Below the pieces are notes generated by a model that worked only from the letters and a program-made list of their open reading frames with translations, did no database searches and had not been told where the DNA came from. This document shows positions 1 to 8,258 of a DNA stretch of 64,000 nt, piece after piece. A program made the position numbers and the translations under genes. The first letter of the stretch is position 1, and each line of letters starts with the position of its first letter. Origin of the DNA: Fictibacillus nanhaiensis (GTDB lineage Bacteria; Bacillota; Bacilli; Bacillales; Fictibacillaceae); contig JAEACG010000001.1 in the NCBI GenBank assembly GCA_016401345.1, positions 62,001 through 126,000 of the forward strand, read 5' to 3'.

Positions 1-48
1 GCGTTCAAAGATCTTCTAGAAGAATTCGATATACAATTATCGGAATGA
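1..48 (+). CDS. C-terminal fragment of a possible protein
   Basis: An open frame enters from the left edge and ends at a TGA at 46-48, giving the tail AFKDLLEEFDIQLSE. The amphipathic, acidic composition looks like a normal protein C-terminus, and a strong hairpin follows 30 bases later. Only 15 residues are visible, so no family can be named and chance is not excluded. Confidence 0.35.
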   Translation, partial: AFKDLLEEFDIQLSE

Positions 49-77
49 TAATTAAAGCTTACAACGCACAATACATA

Positions 78-116
78 AAGAAATCCCTATCGAATATCAT
101 TCGATAGGGATTTCTT
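78..116. terminator. Bidirectional terminator hairpin between convergent genes
   Basis: A perfect 18-bp stem (78-95 with 99-116) has a 3-base loop. Its ends are AAGAAA and TTTCTT, so either strand would give a U-rich 3' side. It lies just downstream of gntP on the minus strand and of the partial plus-strand frame. Confidence 0.8.
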
Positions 117-123
117 ACATTTG

Positions 124-1470
124 TTATACAAATAGATTTAATAGAAGGATGAAACCTAATCCAGCCACTGAGATAATGGTTTCTAATAAAGTCCATGTTG
201 CAAACGTTTCTTTCATACTTAAGCCAAAATACTCTTTGAACATCCAGAAACCTGCATCATTCACGTGTGATGCTATTAAACTACCAGCTCCTGTTGCAAG
301 GACAACTAACGCAAGGTTAACATCGGTTTGACCTAATAATGGGATGACTAGACCCGCTGTTGTTAATGCAGCTACTGTTGCAGATCCTAACGAAATTCGA
401 AGGATGGCTGCGATAATCCATGCTAGTAAAATCGGGGAGAACGTAGTGTCTTTGAACAACTCAGCTACATAATCGCCAACGCCACCGTTGATCAATACTT
501 GTTTGAAGGCTCCGCCTCCACCGATGATTAATAGCATCATTCCGATATGAGTGATAGCTGTCGTACATGAATCCATAACTGTTTTAATCGGTATATTTCT
601 AGCTAATCCCATCGTATAAACAGCTACAAGTAATGAGATCAGCATGGAAGTAGATGCGTCACCAACAAAGCGAATCACTTCAAATGTCTTTGAGTCTGCA
701 ATACCCATCGTGTTCTGAACAAGTGTGATTACAGTAGCGATAGACATTAAAATAACTGGAAGCATCGCTGTAAACACTGAGATACCAAATGAAGGTGTAT
801 CTTCTAATTTAAATACTTTCTGTTCACCTAGTGAAGCAATATTTCCTGTTTTGTTGAATGAGTCAGGAACAATCTTTTTTGCAATCTTTGTAAATACTGG
901 TCCTGCAAGAATTACAGTAGGGATTGCAATAATAAAACCATAAAGCAATACTTCACCAATATTAGCACCAAATTCTCCTGCAATTACCGTTGGCCCCGGG
1001 TGAGGAGGTAAGAATCCGTGTGTTACTGAAAGAGCTGCTACCATTGGAATACCTAGATAAAGAATGGAAACGCGTAATTGTTTTGAAATGGCAAAAACGA
1101 TCGGAATTAATAGAACAAGACCTACTTCAAAGAATAAAGCGATACCAATAATGAAAGAAGCAACAACAATCGCCCATTGAATTTTCTTTTCACCGAATTT
1201 CTCAATGAGTGTGATAGCAATCCGCTGAGCACCGCCGGCATCAGCAATTAGTTTACCTAGCATGGCACCTAGACCGAAAATTAATGCCAGGTGTCCGAGT
1301 GTTCCACCTAAACCAGCTTCAATTGATTTTACAATTTCACCAAGTGGCATACCTAGTGCTAATGCAACACCGAAAGATACGATGATTAAAGAAATGAATG
1401 TGTTTAATTTGAAATACATGATCAATAATAACAATGCTAAAATTCCACAAGCTACAATAAATAATGGCAT
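124..1470 (-). CDS. gntP: Gluconate permease GntP
   Basis: This 448-residue polytopic membrane protein belongs to the GntP family of gluconate:H+ symporters and imports gluconate for phosphorylation by GntK. About a dozen hydrophobic segments run along its whole length, with the family's small-residue-rich stretches such as IIGGGGAFKQVLINGGVGDYV. The length matches Bacillus GntP. The ATG at 1470 has an AGGGGG ribosome binding site about 8 bases upstream. It is the last gene of gntR-gntK-gntP, 17 bases after gntK, and is followed by a strong terminator. The usual fourth gene gntZ is not present here. Confidence 0.95.
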   Translation of the reverse strand: MPLFIVACGILALLLLIMYFKLNTFISLIIVSFGVALALGMPLGEIVKSIEAGLGGTLGHLALIFGLGAMLGKLIADAGGAQRIAITLIEKFGEKKIQWAIVVASFIIGIALFFEVGLVLLIPIVFAISKQLRVSILYLGIPMVAALSVTHGFLPPHPGPTVIAGEFGANIGEVLLYGFIIAIPTVILAGPVFTKIAKKIVPDSFNKTGNIASLGEQKVFKLEDTPSFGISVFTAMLPVILMSIATVITLVQNTMGIADSKTFEVIRFVGDASTSMLISLLVAVYTMGLARNIPIKTVMDSCTTAITHIGMMLLIIGGGGAFKQVLINGGVGDYVAELFKDTTFSPILLAWIIAAILRISLGSATVAALTTAGLVIPLLGQTDVNLALVVLATGAGSLIASHVNDAGFWMFKEYFGLSMKETFATWTLLETIISVAGLGFILLLNLFV

Positions 1471-1487
1471 GATAGATCCCCCTGATA

Positions 1488-3065
1488 TTAATTTTCTCTA
1501 GTGATTAAACTTCTTTGATACGCTGCAATACGTGAATAATCTTCTTCTAGTTTTCTAGATAGACTGATAAAGATGGGTAACAATTCTCTATATTCTTTAA
1601 CCGCTTCTTGATTTGGAGTGTGATTGTGAGTACTTCCAATCATATCTGAAGCCGCTTCAAACGATTCAATTTTTCCTGTTGCATATAACCCTAGAATACA
1701 TGCACCTAAACAAGAACTTTCGTAAACCTCTGGCACCGCTACCTCTGTATCAAAAATGTCTGACATCATCTGACGCCATGTTTCTGATCGAGCAAAGCCT
1801 CCAGTCGCTTGGATTCGGCTTACAGGTTCATCCATACATTCAATCAATGCTAGATACACGGTATAAAGGTTATAGATCACTCCTTCAAGTGCGGCTCTAA
1901 TCATATGTTCTTTCTTATGAGACAACGTTAGACCGAAGAATGATCCTCGAACATCTGAATTCCAAAGTGGAGCACGTTCACCAGCGAGATAAGGGTGAAA
2001 CAGTAAACCATCAGCTCCAGGTCGCACACGTTCTGCTATCTTAGTTAAAATTTCATAAGGATCTATTCCTAGACGCTTTGCTGTTTCAAGTTCTGAAGCT
2101 GCGAATTCATCTCGTATCCAGCGCAGGACAACACCGCCGTTGTTAACTGGCCCACCGATGACCCAGTGATTCTCTGTTAGTGCGTAGCAAAAAATTCTGC
2201 CTTTCTCATCAGTCTTTGGCTGATCAATGATTGTACGTATCGCCCCACTCGTACCAATAGTTACGGCTATTTCGCCTTTACCGATCGCATCTACACCCAG
2301 GTTTGACAGCACGCCATCACTTGCTCCAATAATAAATGCTGTTTTCGGTTCGATTCCGATCTGCTTGGCTATATCTTGATGACAATCATTGAAGATCGTT
2401 GTTGTAGGGACTAGGGTTGATAATTGATTACGATTAATTCCTGCGACACGTAAAGATTCTTCATCCCAATCCAGCTTTTTCAGATTCATCATTCCCATCG
2501 CTGAGGCTAGAGAATGATCAACAACATATTCGTTAAATAGGCGCTGAAAGATGAATTCTTTAATCCCTATATATTTTTTTGCTCTTGCTGCGATTTCAGG
2601 CTGATCATTTACAATCCAAGCGATTTTACTTAATGGACTCATCGGATGGATAGGAGTGCCTGTTCGTTTATAAATCTCATGTCCGTTACATTGTGTTTTT
2701 ATTTTTCGTGCAAAAGCTTCACTGCGATTATCTGCCCAAGTGATACAAGGTGTTAAGGGCTGATCATCTTCATCCATTGCAATCACGCTGTGCATGGCAC
2801 TGCTAAATGAAATGAACGAAATAGCGCTGGATGGAATAGAAGAACGTTCGATAACATTTGTAAGGGTTTGCAAAACCGTTCGGAAAATTTCTTCTGGATC
2901 TTGTACCGCTGTAGAAATATCAGGCGTGTGAAGCGGGTACCCAATGTTTTCTTGTGAAAGAATTTCACCGTTTTCATTAAACAACACTGCTTTAGTACTT
3001 GTAGTTCCGATGTCGACTCCTACCATATAGCTTTTTCTATGTTGTGAACCGTCGATATCCATCAT
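1488..3065 (-). CDS. gntK: Gluconokinase GntK (FGGY family)
   Basis: A cytoplasmic sugar kinase that converts gluconate and ATP to 6-phosphogluconate, feeding the pentose phosphate pathway. The N-terminal ATP-binding motif MVGVDIGTTSTKAVLFNENG is seen from about residue 14. The FGGY-type C-terminal motif region with the glycine-rich ATGGFARSETWRQMMSDIF lies near residues 415-435. At 525 residues it is close to the Bacillus subtilis enzyme (about 513). The first 13 residues are not typical and translation could start slightly downstream. It lies 4 bases after gntR, so co-transcription is very likely. Confidence 0.95.
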   Translation of the reverse strand: MMDIDGSQHRKSYMVGVDIGTTSTKAVLFNENGEILSQENIGYPLHTPDISTAVQDPEEIFRTVLQTLTNVIERSSIPSSAISFISFSSAMHSVIAMDEDDQPLTPCITWADNRSEAFARKIKTQCNGHEIYKRTGTPIHPMSPLSKIAWIVNDQPEIAARAKKYIGIKEFIFQRLFNEYVVDHSLASAMGMMNLKKLDWDEESLRVAGINRNQLSTLVPTTTIFNDCHQDIAKQIGIEPKTAFIIGASDGVLSNLGVDAIGKGEIAVTIGTSGAIRTIIDQPKTDEKGRIFCYALTENHWVIGGPVNNGGVVLRWIRDEFAASELETAKRLGIDPYEILTKIAERVRPGADGLLFHPYLAGERAPLWNSDVRGSFFGLTLSHKKEHMIRAALEGVIYNLYTVYLALIECMDEPVSRIQATGGFARSETWRQMMSDIFDTEVAVPEVYESSCLGACILGLYATGKIESFEAASDMIGSTHNHTPNQEAVKEYRELLPIFISLSRKLEEDYSRIAAYQRSLITREN

Positions 3066-3069
3066 TTAT

Positions 3070-3801
3070 TTACTCCTTTTCTTGCTCCCATGCTTTCGAT
3101 AGCATTTGTTGTGACATCCATAAATCATCTACTTTTCCTTGAACATCATCAAAATTTTGGTGCAGCGATTGAATCATAATTTCTCTATTTTTTGATGAAA
3201 TCGCATCAATATAGAGTTCATGGTTTTTCATGATTCGAGAAAGGTCATCGTACTTTTCATTGAAATGCATGCGCATGGATAATAAGATGAAGCTTTCCAT
3301 AACTGGTTTAGTATTGTTCCAGATCATCGTGATGTACGAATGGTTGATAGAACGAATAATTGTTTCATGAAACAAGACATCCTGAAGAGCGAACTCATCA
3401 GCATCTTTGTACTTAATTGCAATCTGCATCATCTCAAAAATTTTTGTAAGTTCTTTAACAACGTGAGCCGTGTCGTTTTTAACAAGTCGTTCAAACACGA
3501 ACGTCTCAATAAGAAGTCGAACATCATAAATTTCTTCAATTTCTTTTTCAGTCAAGCCGACCACAACTGCACCCATTCGCTCTAAACGAATTAAGTTTTC
3601 ATTCGATAGAACCTTAAGTGCTTCTCGTATAGGAGAGCGGCTTACATTATACTCAGCAGCTAATTTATTTTCAGAAAGAGTGGTACCGCTTTCAATGAGT
3701 CCCGAGATAATCCTCATTCTTAGTTCACATGCGACACGTTCCCCAGTAGAAGCTTTGGAAAGCCACTTTTCAGGATAAAGAAATTCCATAGAATCGTTCA
3801 A
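3070..3801 (-). CDS. gntR: Gluconate operon repressor GntR (FadR subfamily)
   Basis: A GntR/FadR-type repressor that is released from DNA by gluconate. The N-terminal winged helix includes LAAEYNVSRSPIREALKVL, and the C-terminal FCD effector domain includes YDVRLLIETFVFERLVK and the metal or effector-binding histidines. The start is placed at the TTG at 3801 because AAGGAGG lies 8 bases upstream. That gives 243 residues, the length of the B. subtilis protein as I recall it. The longer frame to 3843 would put its start inside the operator. First gene of the operon and probably self-regulated. Confidence 0.95.
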   Translation of the reverse strand: MNDSMEFLYPEKWLSKASTGERVACELRMRIISGLIESGTTLSENKLAAEYNVSRSPIREALKVLSNENLIRLERMGAVVVGLTEKEIEEIYDVRLLIETFVFERLVKNDTAHVVKELTKIFEMMQIAIKYKDADEFALQDVLFHETIIRSINHSYITMIWNNTKPVMESFILLSMRMHFNEKYDDLSRIMKNHELYIDAISSKNREIMIQSLHQNFDDVQGKVDDLWMSQQMLSKAWEQEKE

Positions 3802-3829
3802 CTTAATAACCTCCTTTTGTAGAACGAGT

Positions 3830-3847
3830 ATACTTGTATACAAGTAG
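3830..3847 (-). promoter_or_regulatory. GntR operator
   Basis: The sequence ATACTTGTATACAAGTAG matches the known B. subtilis gnt operator ATACTTGTATACAAGTAT at 17 of 18 positions and holds the palindrome ACTTGTATACAAGT (3832-3845). It begins at about the predicted transcription start, so a bound repressor would block initiation. Confidence 0.9.
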
Positions 3848-3848
3848 T

Positions 3849-3886
3849 ATTATAGTACAGTGATTATAAAATGCAAGCGCTTTTAT
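3849..3886 (-). promoter_or_regulatory. gnt promoter with overlapping candidate cre site
   Basis: On the minus strand a -35 TTGCAT (3871-3876) and a -10 TATAAT (3849-3854) are 16 bases apart. Overlapping the -35 is TGCAAGCGCTTTTA (3872-3885), which differs from the catabolite-responsive consensus TGWAANCGNTNWCA by one clear position. This suggests CcpA repression in the presence of glucose, as in B. subtilis gnt. Confidence 0.75.
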
Positions 3887-3944
3887 TTAATGTTAAAAAC
3901 AAATAGTGAGCAAGCGTCTGAACAAAGTGAGCAGTAGGGAGGTT

Positions 3945-3991
3945 TAAATAAAAAAGAAAAGAACAATATAATCATAAAAATTGTTCTTTTC
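3945..3991 (-). terminator. Terminator of polysaccharide deacetylase gene
   Basis: A 12-bp stem (3956-3967 with 3980-3991) is followed on the minus strand by a U-rich tract (complement of 3945-3955). It lies 5 bases beyond the stop codon. Confidence 0.8.
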
Positions 3992-3996
3992 ACTCT

Positions 3997-4785
3997 TTAT
4001 TCGATTAATAACGGGGCTTCTTCTTTCTTCACTTCAGTTTCGTGGAACTCATTGTATCGTGGGTGCATTTTTAATAGTTCATCAACCGTTACAATTTCAT
4101 AACCCATTTCCTTAAGCTTAGGAAGGATAATCTTTAATGCAGCAACCGTTTGACTGCGATTACCGCCAGAATCATGCAAAAGGATAATATCTCCGTTTTT
4201 TAAATTCGTTAGGATGTGTCTGGCGATCCTTTCAGATCCTGGATTTGTCCAATCGCGGGGATCTTGATGCCAAGACCATAGGATAACTTTGTATCCTTCT
4301 TTTTTTAAGACTTTTAAACTGTTCTCTGTAACAGTTCCGCCTGGAGGTCGAAACAATTTTATGTAATCTGAATGATGAGCAGGATCGAGAAGGTGCTCGG
4401 TCTTTCTTGTTTCAACCACAACTTTATGCCTTGAAATGGTGTGGAAACTAGGGTGATTATACGTATGGTTGCCGATTTCATGTCCTTCTTTTAGCTCTCT
4501 TTTCACGATTTCTGGATACTTCTCAACCCGCTTTCCAATAAGAAAGAATGTTGCATGAACACCTTCCTTTTTAAGAACATCTAAGATCTGAGTGGTGTAT
4601 ACGGGGTCTGGTCCATCGTCAAATGTAATCGCAACTTGTTTCTTTTTTGAAGGGACTTCCCAGATTACATCTCCATATTTCTCTACTTCAAAACGATTTA
4701 CTACACCTGCATTGACTTTTGGTCCGAAAAAAAGAATGTGACATAAAAACATGGAAACAATCATTTTTACAATGGTAGACATCAT
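3997..4785 (-). CDS. Secreted polysaccharide deacetylase (NodB domain)
   Basis: A carbohydrate esterase family 4 enzyme, likely removing acetyl groups from peptidoglycan or chitin-like sugars outside the cell. A hydrophobic N-terminus (residues 7-26) ending in VNA looks like a signal peptide. The catalytic motifs are visible: TFDDGPD (Asp56, Asp57), the metal-binding HTYNH (His107, His111), RPPGG (Arg146), DPRDW and the closing LLHD. At 262 residues it is the usual size of a single-domain enzyme. Two adjacent ATG codons follow GAGGG, and the second (4782) has better spacing. It is a single-gene unit with its own terminator. The exact physiological substrate cannot be told. Confidence 0.9.
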   Translation of the reverse strand: MMSTIVKMIVSMFLCHILFFGPKVNAGVVNRFEVEKYGDVIWEVPSKKKQVAITFDDGPDPVYTTQILDVLKKEGVHATFFLIGKRVEKYPEIVKRELKEGHEIGNHTYNHPSFHTISRHKVVVETRKTEHLLDPAHHSDYIKLFRPPGGTVTENSLKVLKKEGYKVILWSWHQDPRDWTNPGSERIARHILTNLKNGDIILLHDSGGNRSQTVAALKIILPKLKEMGYEIVTVDELLKMHPRYNEFHETEVKKEEAPLLIE

Positions 4786-4924
4786 GAGCCCTCATTCTAA
4801 AATTTGTTACCAATAGTATTTGTAAGGAGAAACTGATTTATGACAAAGCTGTATTTGTATGCAAGGTTGTTCATAAAGCTGATTTCCGTTTAAGGTGCTC
4901 GCTAACAGGAGAAGAGTCTTGGCA

Positions 4925-4960
4925 ACAAAAAAGCTGCTCAAAGGATTTCTTGAACAGCTT
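4925..4960 (-). terminator. Terminator of O-acetylhomoserine sulfhydrylase gene
   Basis: Stem AAGCTG-TCAA with TTGA-CAGCTT (4931-4941 with 4950-4960, one mismatch), followed on the minus strand by a run of T (complement of 4927-4932). Confidence 0.8.
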
Positions 4961-4972
4961 AATCGTTGTAAT

Positions 4973-6286
4973 CTACAATCCACTTGGAGAAAGTGAGATC
5001 GCTTTTAATGCGTGATTTAAGTCATAGATTAGATCATCTACTGTTTCAATTCCGATCGAAAGACGGATTAGTTCTGGACTTACGCCTGATTTTCTTTGTT
5101 CTTCTTCAGATAGTTGTTGATGAGTGGTGCTAGCTGGATGGATGATCAATGATTTTGAATCTCCCACGTTTGCCAAGTGAGAGAAGATGCTAACATTTTC
5201 GATCAACTTTTTACCTTCGTCTACACCGCCTTTAACCCCGAATGTTAAAATCGCACCCGCGCCTTTAGGGAGGTATTTTTGGGCAAGTTCATAGTAAGGG
5301 CTGCTTGGAAGCCCTGCGTAATTTACCCAATCGACCGATGGATGACTCTCTAGGAACTTCGCTACTTTCAATGTATTTTCAACATGACGTTCTATACGAA
5401 GAGCAAGTGTTTCCAATCCTTGAATAAATAGAAAGGAGTTGAACGGTGCTATAGACGAACCTAGATCTCGAAGCAGCTGAACACGTGCTTTTAGAATATA
5501 AGCAAGTGGACCAAATGCATCCGTATACACAATTCCTTTATAACTTGAATCTGGCTCAGTCAAGCCTGGGAATTTCCCATTGCTCCAATCAAATTTTCCA
5601 GAATCGACGATAACTCCACCTACTGAAGTACCATGTCCTCCGATGAACTTTGTTGCAGAATGAACAACGATATCCGCTCCATGTTCGATCGGGCGACAAA
5701 GGTAAGGCGTAGCCAACGTATTATCTACAATAAGAGGAACTCCTGCGTCATGTGCGATGTCAGCAATCGCTTGAATGTCGGCTACATCGATTTTTGGATT
5801 CCCGATGGTCTCAATGTATACGGCTTTTGTTTTTTCTGTAATAGCGTCTTTAAACGATTGAAGATTATCAATTTCAGCGAATTGTGTCTGGATGCCGAGC
5901 TTGGGGAGAGTGACAGAGAACAGGTTATACGTTCCACCATATAGAGAGGTGGAAGCGACGATTTCATCACCAGAGCCAGCGATATTGAATATAGCATTTG
6001 TAATGGCAGCCTGGCCGGAAGCAAGAGCAAGAGCACCAACACCGCCTTCAAGTTTTGCAATGGTCTGTTCAAACGCGTCTTGCGTTGGATTCATCAAACG
6101 CGTATATATGTTTCCGAACTCTTTTAGGGCAAATAAGTTCGCTGCGTGCTCTGTTGAATTGAATTGATAGGAAGTGGTCTGGTAGATCGGAACAGCACGA
6201 GCTCCTGTAGTCGGATCAACTTTTTGACCTTCATGTAAAGAAATCGTTTCAAACCCATACTGTCTTTTTGCATTTTGATCAGTCAT
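4973..6286 (-). CDS. metY: O-acetylhomoserine sulfhydrylase (PLP-dependent, MetY type)
   Basis: A cytoplasmic PLP enzyme that makes homocysteine from O-acetylhomoserine and sulfide, joining sulfate reduction to methionine synthesis. The Cys/Met metabolism fold is clear. The PLP lysine lies in [17 protein letters not shown], and the N-terminal [11 protein letters not shown] and [11 protein letters not shown] are typical. The start is put at the ATG at 6286 because GAGGAGAG lies 8 bases upstream; this gives 437 residues, normal for the family. The frame open further upstream runs into the riboswitch terminator. It is a single gene under an S-box, so it should be off when SAM is plentiful. Confidence 0.93.
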   Translation of the reverse strand: MTDQNAKRQYGFETISLHEGQKVDPTTGARAVPIYQTTSYQFNSTEHAANLFALKEFGNIYTRLMNPTQDAFEQTIAKLEGGVGALALASGQAAITNAIFNIAGSGDEIVASTSLYGGTYNLFSVTLPKLGIQTQFAEIDNLQSFKDAITEKTKAVYIETIGNPKIDVADIQAIADIAHDAGVPLIVDNTLATPYLCRPIEHGADIVVHSATKFIGGHGTSVGGVIVDSGKFDWSNGKFPGLTEPDSSYKGIVYTDAFGPLAYILKARVQLLRDLGSSIAPFNSFLFIQGLETLALRIERHVENTLKVAKFLESHPSVDWVNYAGLPSSPYYELAQKYLPKGAGAILTFGVKGGVDEGKKLIENVSIFSHLANVGDSKSLIIHPASTTHQQLSEEEQRKSGVSPELIRLSIGIETVDDLIYDLNHALKAISLSPSGL

Positions 6287-6350
6287 TTTCAAATCTCTCC
6301 TCAACGTCATTTTTTTGTATCCAATCGCATTCAGTTTCAACTTATCCCAG

Positions 6351-6505
6351 AAAAAAAGACCTCTTCCAAAAGAAGAGGTCCCGATGATTTCACCCGATCG
6401 AAGTCTCATCTTTCAGAACATTCATTGTTCTGCTGAAATTAGCACCATGCGTTTCCGCTGGTTGCCGGGCATCATAGGGTCAGTCCCTCAGCCTCTCTGG
6501 ATAAG
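6351..6505 (-). ncRNA. SAM-I riboswitch (S-box) with terminator, before metY
   Basis: On the minus strand the S-box core is readable from 6505: CTTATCCAGAG, GAGGGAC, the GCAACC motif, GGTGCTAATT and the closing P1 strand AAAGATGAG near 6404-6413. It ends in a 9-bp terminator stem (6358-6366 with 6372-6380) and seven U (complement of 6351-6357). SAM binding favours the terminator. Confidence 0.95.
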
Positions 6506-6549
6506 AAGATTTGAATATTGAATTAAGGTTTATAATACATAGGTCATTC

Positions 6550-7449
6550 TCAATAGTCAACTGAATTTTTCAAAAATTCCAGATTTTTATTTTCTGGATT
6601 GCTTTTTACCGCATAGATAATCCCTACTGCCCAAAAAGCAACAAGAACAAAGTAGATTGAGAATAACGTGTTATTTGATACACCAAGAGTATGAAGAAGT
6701 GTTCTAGTGTTGGTGATAATGATCAGTCCTCCCACTAATACTCCGAGTATGTGAGAGGGAATGAGGCGCACTAGCCATGCAGCAATAGGAGCCGCAATCA
6801 CTCCTCCTAGCATCAATGCACCAACCCATAGCCATTCAACTTGTTCCCAGCCGAGTGCGATGAAAAATCCAATTGAAGCAGATACAGCTACAGCAAATTC
6901 GCTAGTATCTACAGAACCGATTACCTTCCTGGTTTTCATGTCTTGTTTTGCCATTAGGACTGGAGTGGTGACCGGACCCCAGCCTCCTCCACCTGTAGCA
7001 TCTAAAAAACCAGCTACTAATCCCAGTGGAATAAGCTGTTTCTTTGTAAAAGGTTTACCATTTGCTTTCGCTTTCTTCTCTCCAAGTTTAAACAGAAAAC
7101 GATATAAGATATATATACCGAGGATAATTAAAAAGATAGAGATATACGGCTTTATTAGATCTCCAGGAAGGTTGCTTAAAAAACAAGCACCTACAAATGC
7201 TCCGATCGAACCCGGCAAAATTAATCGAGTAACAACTTGCCGATCAACATTTCCGAATTTAATGTGTGAAGCGCCGGATGCGGCAGTGGTTACGACTTCG
7301 GCAAGATGTACGGACGCAGATGCAGCTGCAGGAGCAATTCCAGCTACTAAGAGCAAAGATGTAGATGTAACCCCATAAGCCATACCGAGTGATCCATCAA
7401 TTAACTGTGCAAAAAGACCAATTAGAGCTAATACAATCAACTTTTTCAT
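6550..7449 (-). CDS. TauE/SafE family membrane transporter (probable sulfite or sulfonate exporter)
   Basis: A 299-residue protein with about eight membrane segments in two related halves. The halves begin with the small-residue motifs QLIDGSLGMAYG near the N-terminus and AGFLDATGGGGWGPVTTPVL in the middle, a hallmark of the TauE/SafE family. The start at 7449 follows GAGGAGG with 6-base spacing. The location between two S-box units and opposite the sulfate-reduction operon suggests it moves sulfite, sulfate or an organosulfur compound. Direction and substrate are inferred. Its transcript begins with a short attenuator-like leader of unknown type. No separate terminator is seen before the metY S-box. 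Confidence 0.85.
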   Translation of the reverse strand: MKKLIVLALIGLFAQLIDGSLGMAYGVTSTSLLLVAGIAPAAASASVHLAEVVTTAASGASHIKFGNVDRQVVTRLILPGSIGAFVGACFLSNLPGDLIKPYISIFLIILGIYILYRFLFKLGEKKAKANGKPFTKKQLIPLGLVAGFLDATGGGGWGPVTTPVLMAKQDMKTRKVIGSVDTSEFAVAVSASIGFFIALGWEQVEWLWVGALMLGGVIAAPIAAWLVRLIPSHILGVLVGGLIIITNTRTLLHTLGVSNNTLFSIYFVLVAFWAVGIIYAVKSNPENKNLEFLKNSVDY

Positions 7450-7466
7450 ACTTTTCCTCCTCAAAA

Positions 7467-7530
7467 TAAAAAGGCCCTTAACAAGTAGTGTTAAGAGCCT
7501 TCGGTTTTCCGATCAGCGATACGGATTAAA
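7467..7530 (-). promoter_or_regulatory. Short attenuator leader of the TauE-type gene, class unknown
   Basis: The 5' leader, only about 65 nt, ends in an intrinsic terminator (7473-7483 with 7489-7499, one mismatch, then U's from 7467-7472) just before the ribosome binding site. Upstream are two mutually exclusive small hairpins. CCG-U-AUC closes with GAU-CGG, and CGG-AAAA-CCG uses the same CGG triplet (7509-7511). It does not show the S-box, T-box, TPP, purine or preQ1 signatures I know. Position suggests a regulated read-through switch; the signal is unknown. Confidence 0.55.
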
Positions 7531-7541
7531 TTTTAGTTAAT

Positions 7542-7571
7542 ACTATATGATTCAAAAACATAAAAAGTCAA
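7542..7571 (-). promoter_or_regulatory. Promoter of the TauE-type gene
   Basis: Minus-strand -35 TTGACT (7566-7571) and -10 TATAGT (7542-7547) with an 18-base spacer, pointing into the attenuator leader. It lies back to back with the promoter of the sulfate operon. Confidence 0.65.
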
Positions 7572-7619
7572 CTGTTTGTTTAAATTTTTTGTAAAAATAG
7601 AAAAATGAAAAAATAGGTC

Positions 7620-7647
7620 TTGATATCCACTTCAGATATGTTATGAT
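7620..7647 (+). promoter_or_regulatory. Promoter of the sulfate-assimilation operon
   Basis: -35 TTGATA (7620-7625) and -10 TATGAT (7642-7647) with a 16-base spacer. The predicted start near 7654 is just upstream of the S-box at 7663. Confidence 0.65.
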
Positions 7648-7662
7648 TTTATAAAATTTAAA

Positions 7663-7812
7663 CTCTTATCCAGAGTGGTGAAGGGAACTGGCCCGATGAA
7701 ACCCGGCAACCTGCGATTGTAAGGTGCTAACTCCAGCAGAATGTATTTACATTTTGGAAGATAAGGTAATATGTTTACCTCCACTATCTTTCCGAAATGG
7801 GAAGGTTTTTTT
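7663..7812 (+). ncRNA. SAM-I riboswitch (S-box) with terminator, before yezD-cysH operon
   Basis: Core motifs in order are CTTATCCAGAG, GAAGGGAACTGGCCC, GATGAAACCCGGCAACC, GGTGCTAACTCC and the closing GGAAGATAAGG. A terminator follows: CTTTCC (7788-7793) pairs with GGGAAG, then seven T at 7806-7812. The expressed operon makes sulfide for methionine and cysteine, so SAM feedback fits. Confidence 0.95.
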
Positions 7813-7837
7813 GTTTTTTGGCTTTTGTTGCTCTTGA

Positions 7838-7928
7838 AAGTGGTTGATATCCGTTCCAGGATGCTCGCTTTCCGGGGGGCGTGCGGTGAGCCCCCAGGAG
7901 TCTCGCACCTTGCACTCCAATCAACTTT
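7838..7928. repeat. Dispersed-type Bacillaceae intergenic repeat element
   Basis: A GC-rich block in an AT-rich leader, bounded by imperfect inverted ends (GTTGATATCCGTTCCAGG and the complement of CTTGCACTCCAATCAAC). The interior contains TCGCTTTCCGGGGGGCG and CCCCCAGGAGTCTCGCACC. I recognise this as a short version of a repeat scattered between genes in many Bacillaceae genomes. It has no coding capacity. It sits between the S-box terminator and yezD, inside the operon's untranslated leader. Confidence 0.75.
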
Positions 7929-8019
7929 GCAATGAAGCCAAAACATAAATCAACAAAAAACAACAACTTTTTGAAAGAGCCTTTGAAAAGATATGAATGT
8001 TAGAAAGGGAGGCAGTGGA

Positions 8020-8163
8020 GTGGCGAACGAAAATAGTGCAAACGATTTTCTTCCTCAGCTTCAACAAATGCTGAGCAGTATTAAATTTGGATCAATCACT
8101 TTAGTCGTTCAAGATGGAAAAGTGATACAGCTTGAAAAGAACGAGAAGGTAAGAATTAAATAA
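8020..8163 (+). CDS. yezD: Small YezD-family protein (DUF2292)
   Basis: A 47-residue frame starting at GTG 8020, with GGGAGG 7 bases upstream: MANENSANDFLPQLQQML, then SSIKFGSITLVVQDGKVIQL, then a basic tail. The core with KFGS, VxDGK and QLEK resembles the small YezD family that accompanies sulfate-assimilation genes in Bacillaceae. The function is unknown; a compact beta-hairpin-like fold is likely. First gene of the operon, with a strong terminator-like hairpin between it and cysH. Confidence 0.75.
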   Translation: MANENSANDFLPQLQQMLSSIKFGSITLVVQDGKVIQLEKNEKVRIK

Positions 8164-8185
8164 TTCGCTGACTAGAAAACTAGAG

Positions 8186-8236
8186 GCGGTTTTAACGAAT
8201 GGGCAAAGCCCTAAAAACGTTAAAGCCGCTTTTTTT
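8186..8236 (+). terminator. Strong internal terminator between yezD and cysH
   Basis: A 12-bp stem (8186-8197 with 8218-8229, one G:T pair) carries a smaller GGGC-AAA-GCCC hairpin in its loop and is followed by seven T (8230-8236). It lies in the same transcription direction as the operon, so it should reduce expression of cysH and later genes relative to yezD. Confidence 0.8.
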
Positions 8237-8258
8237 ATGGCGAAAAGGAGGTAGCAGA

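Noticed and set aside
6287-6409. 41-residue N-terminal extension of the sulfhydrylase
   Set aside because: The extension covers the riboswitch terminator and lacks a binding site; ATG 6286 has GAGGAGAG.
7641-7966. Minus-strand frames across the S-box and the repeat element
   Set aside because: They lie over structured non-coding RNA and the GC-rich repeat, and have no start signals.
8199-8258. Longer CysH N-terminus from ATG 8199
   Set aside because: This ATG lies within the terminator loop, has no ribosome binding site, and would add 20 residues absent from known CysH proteins.
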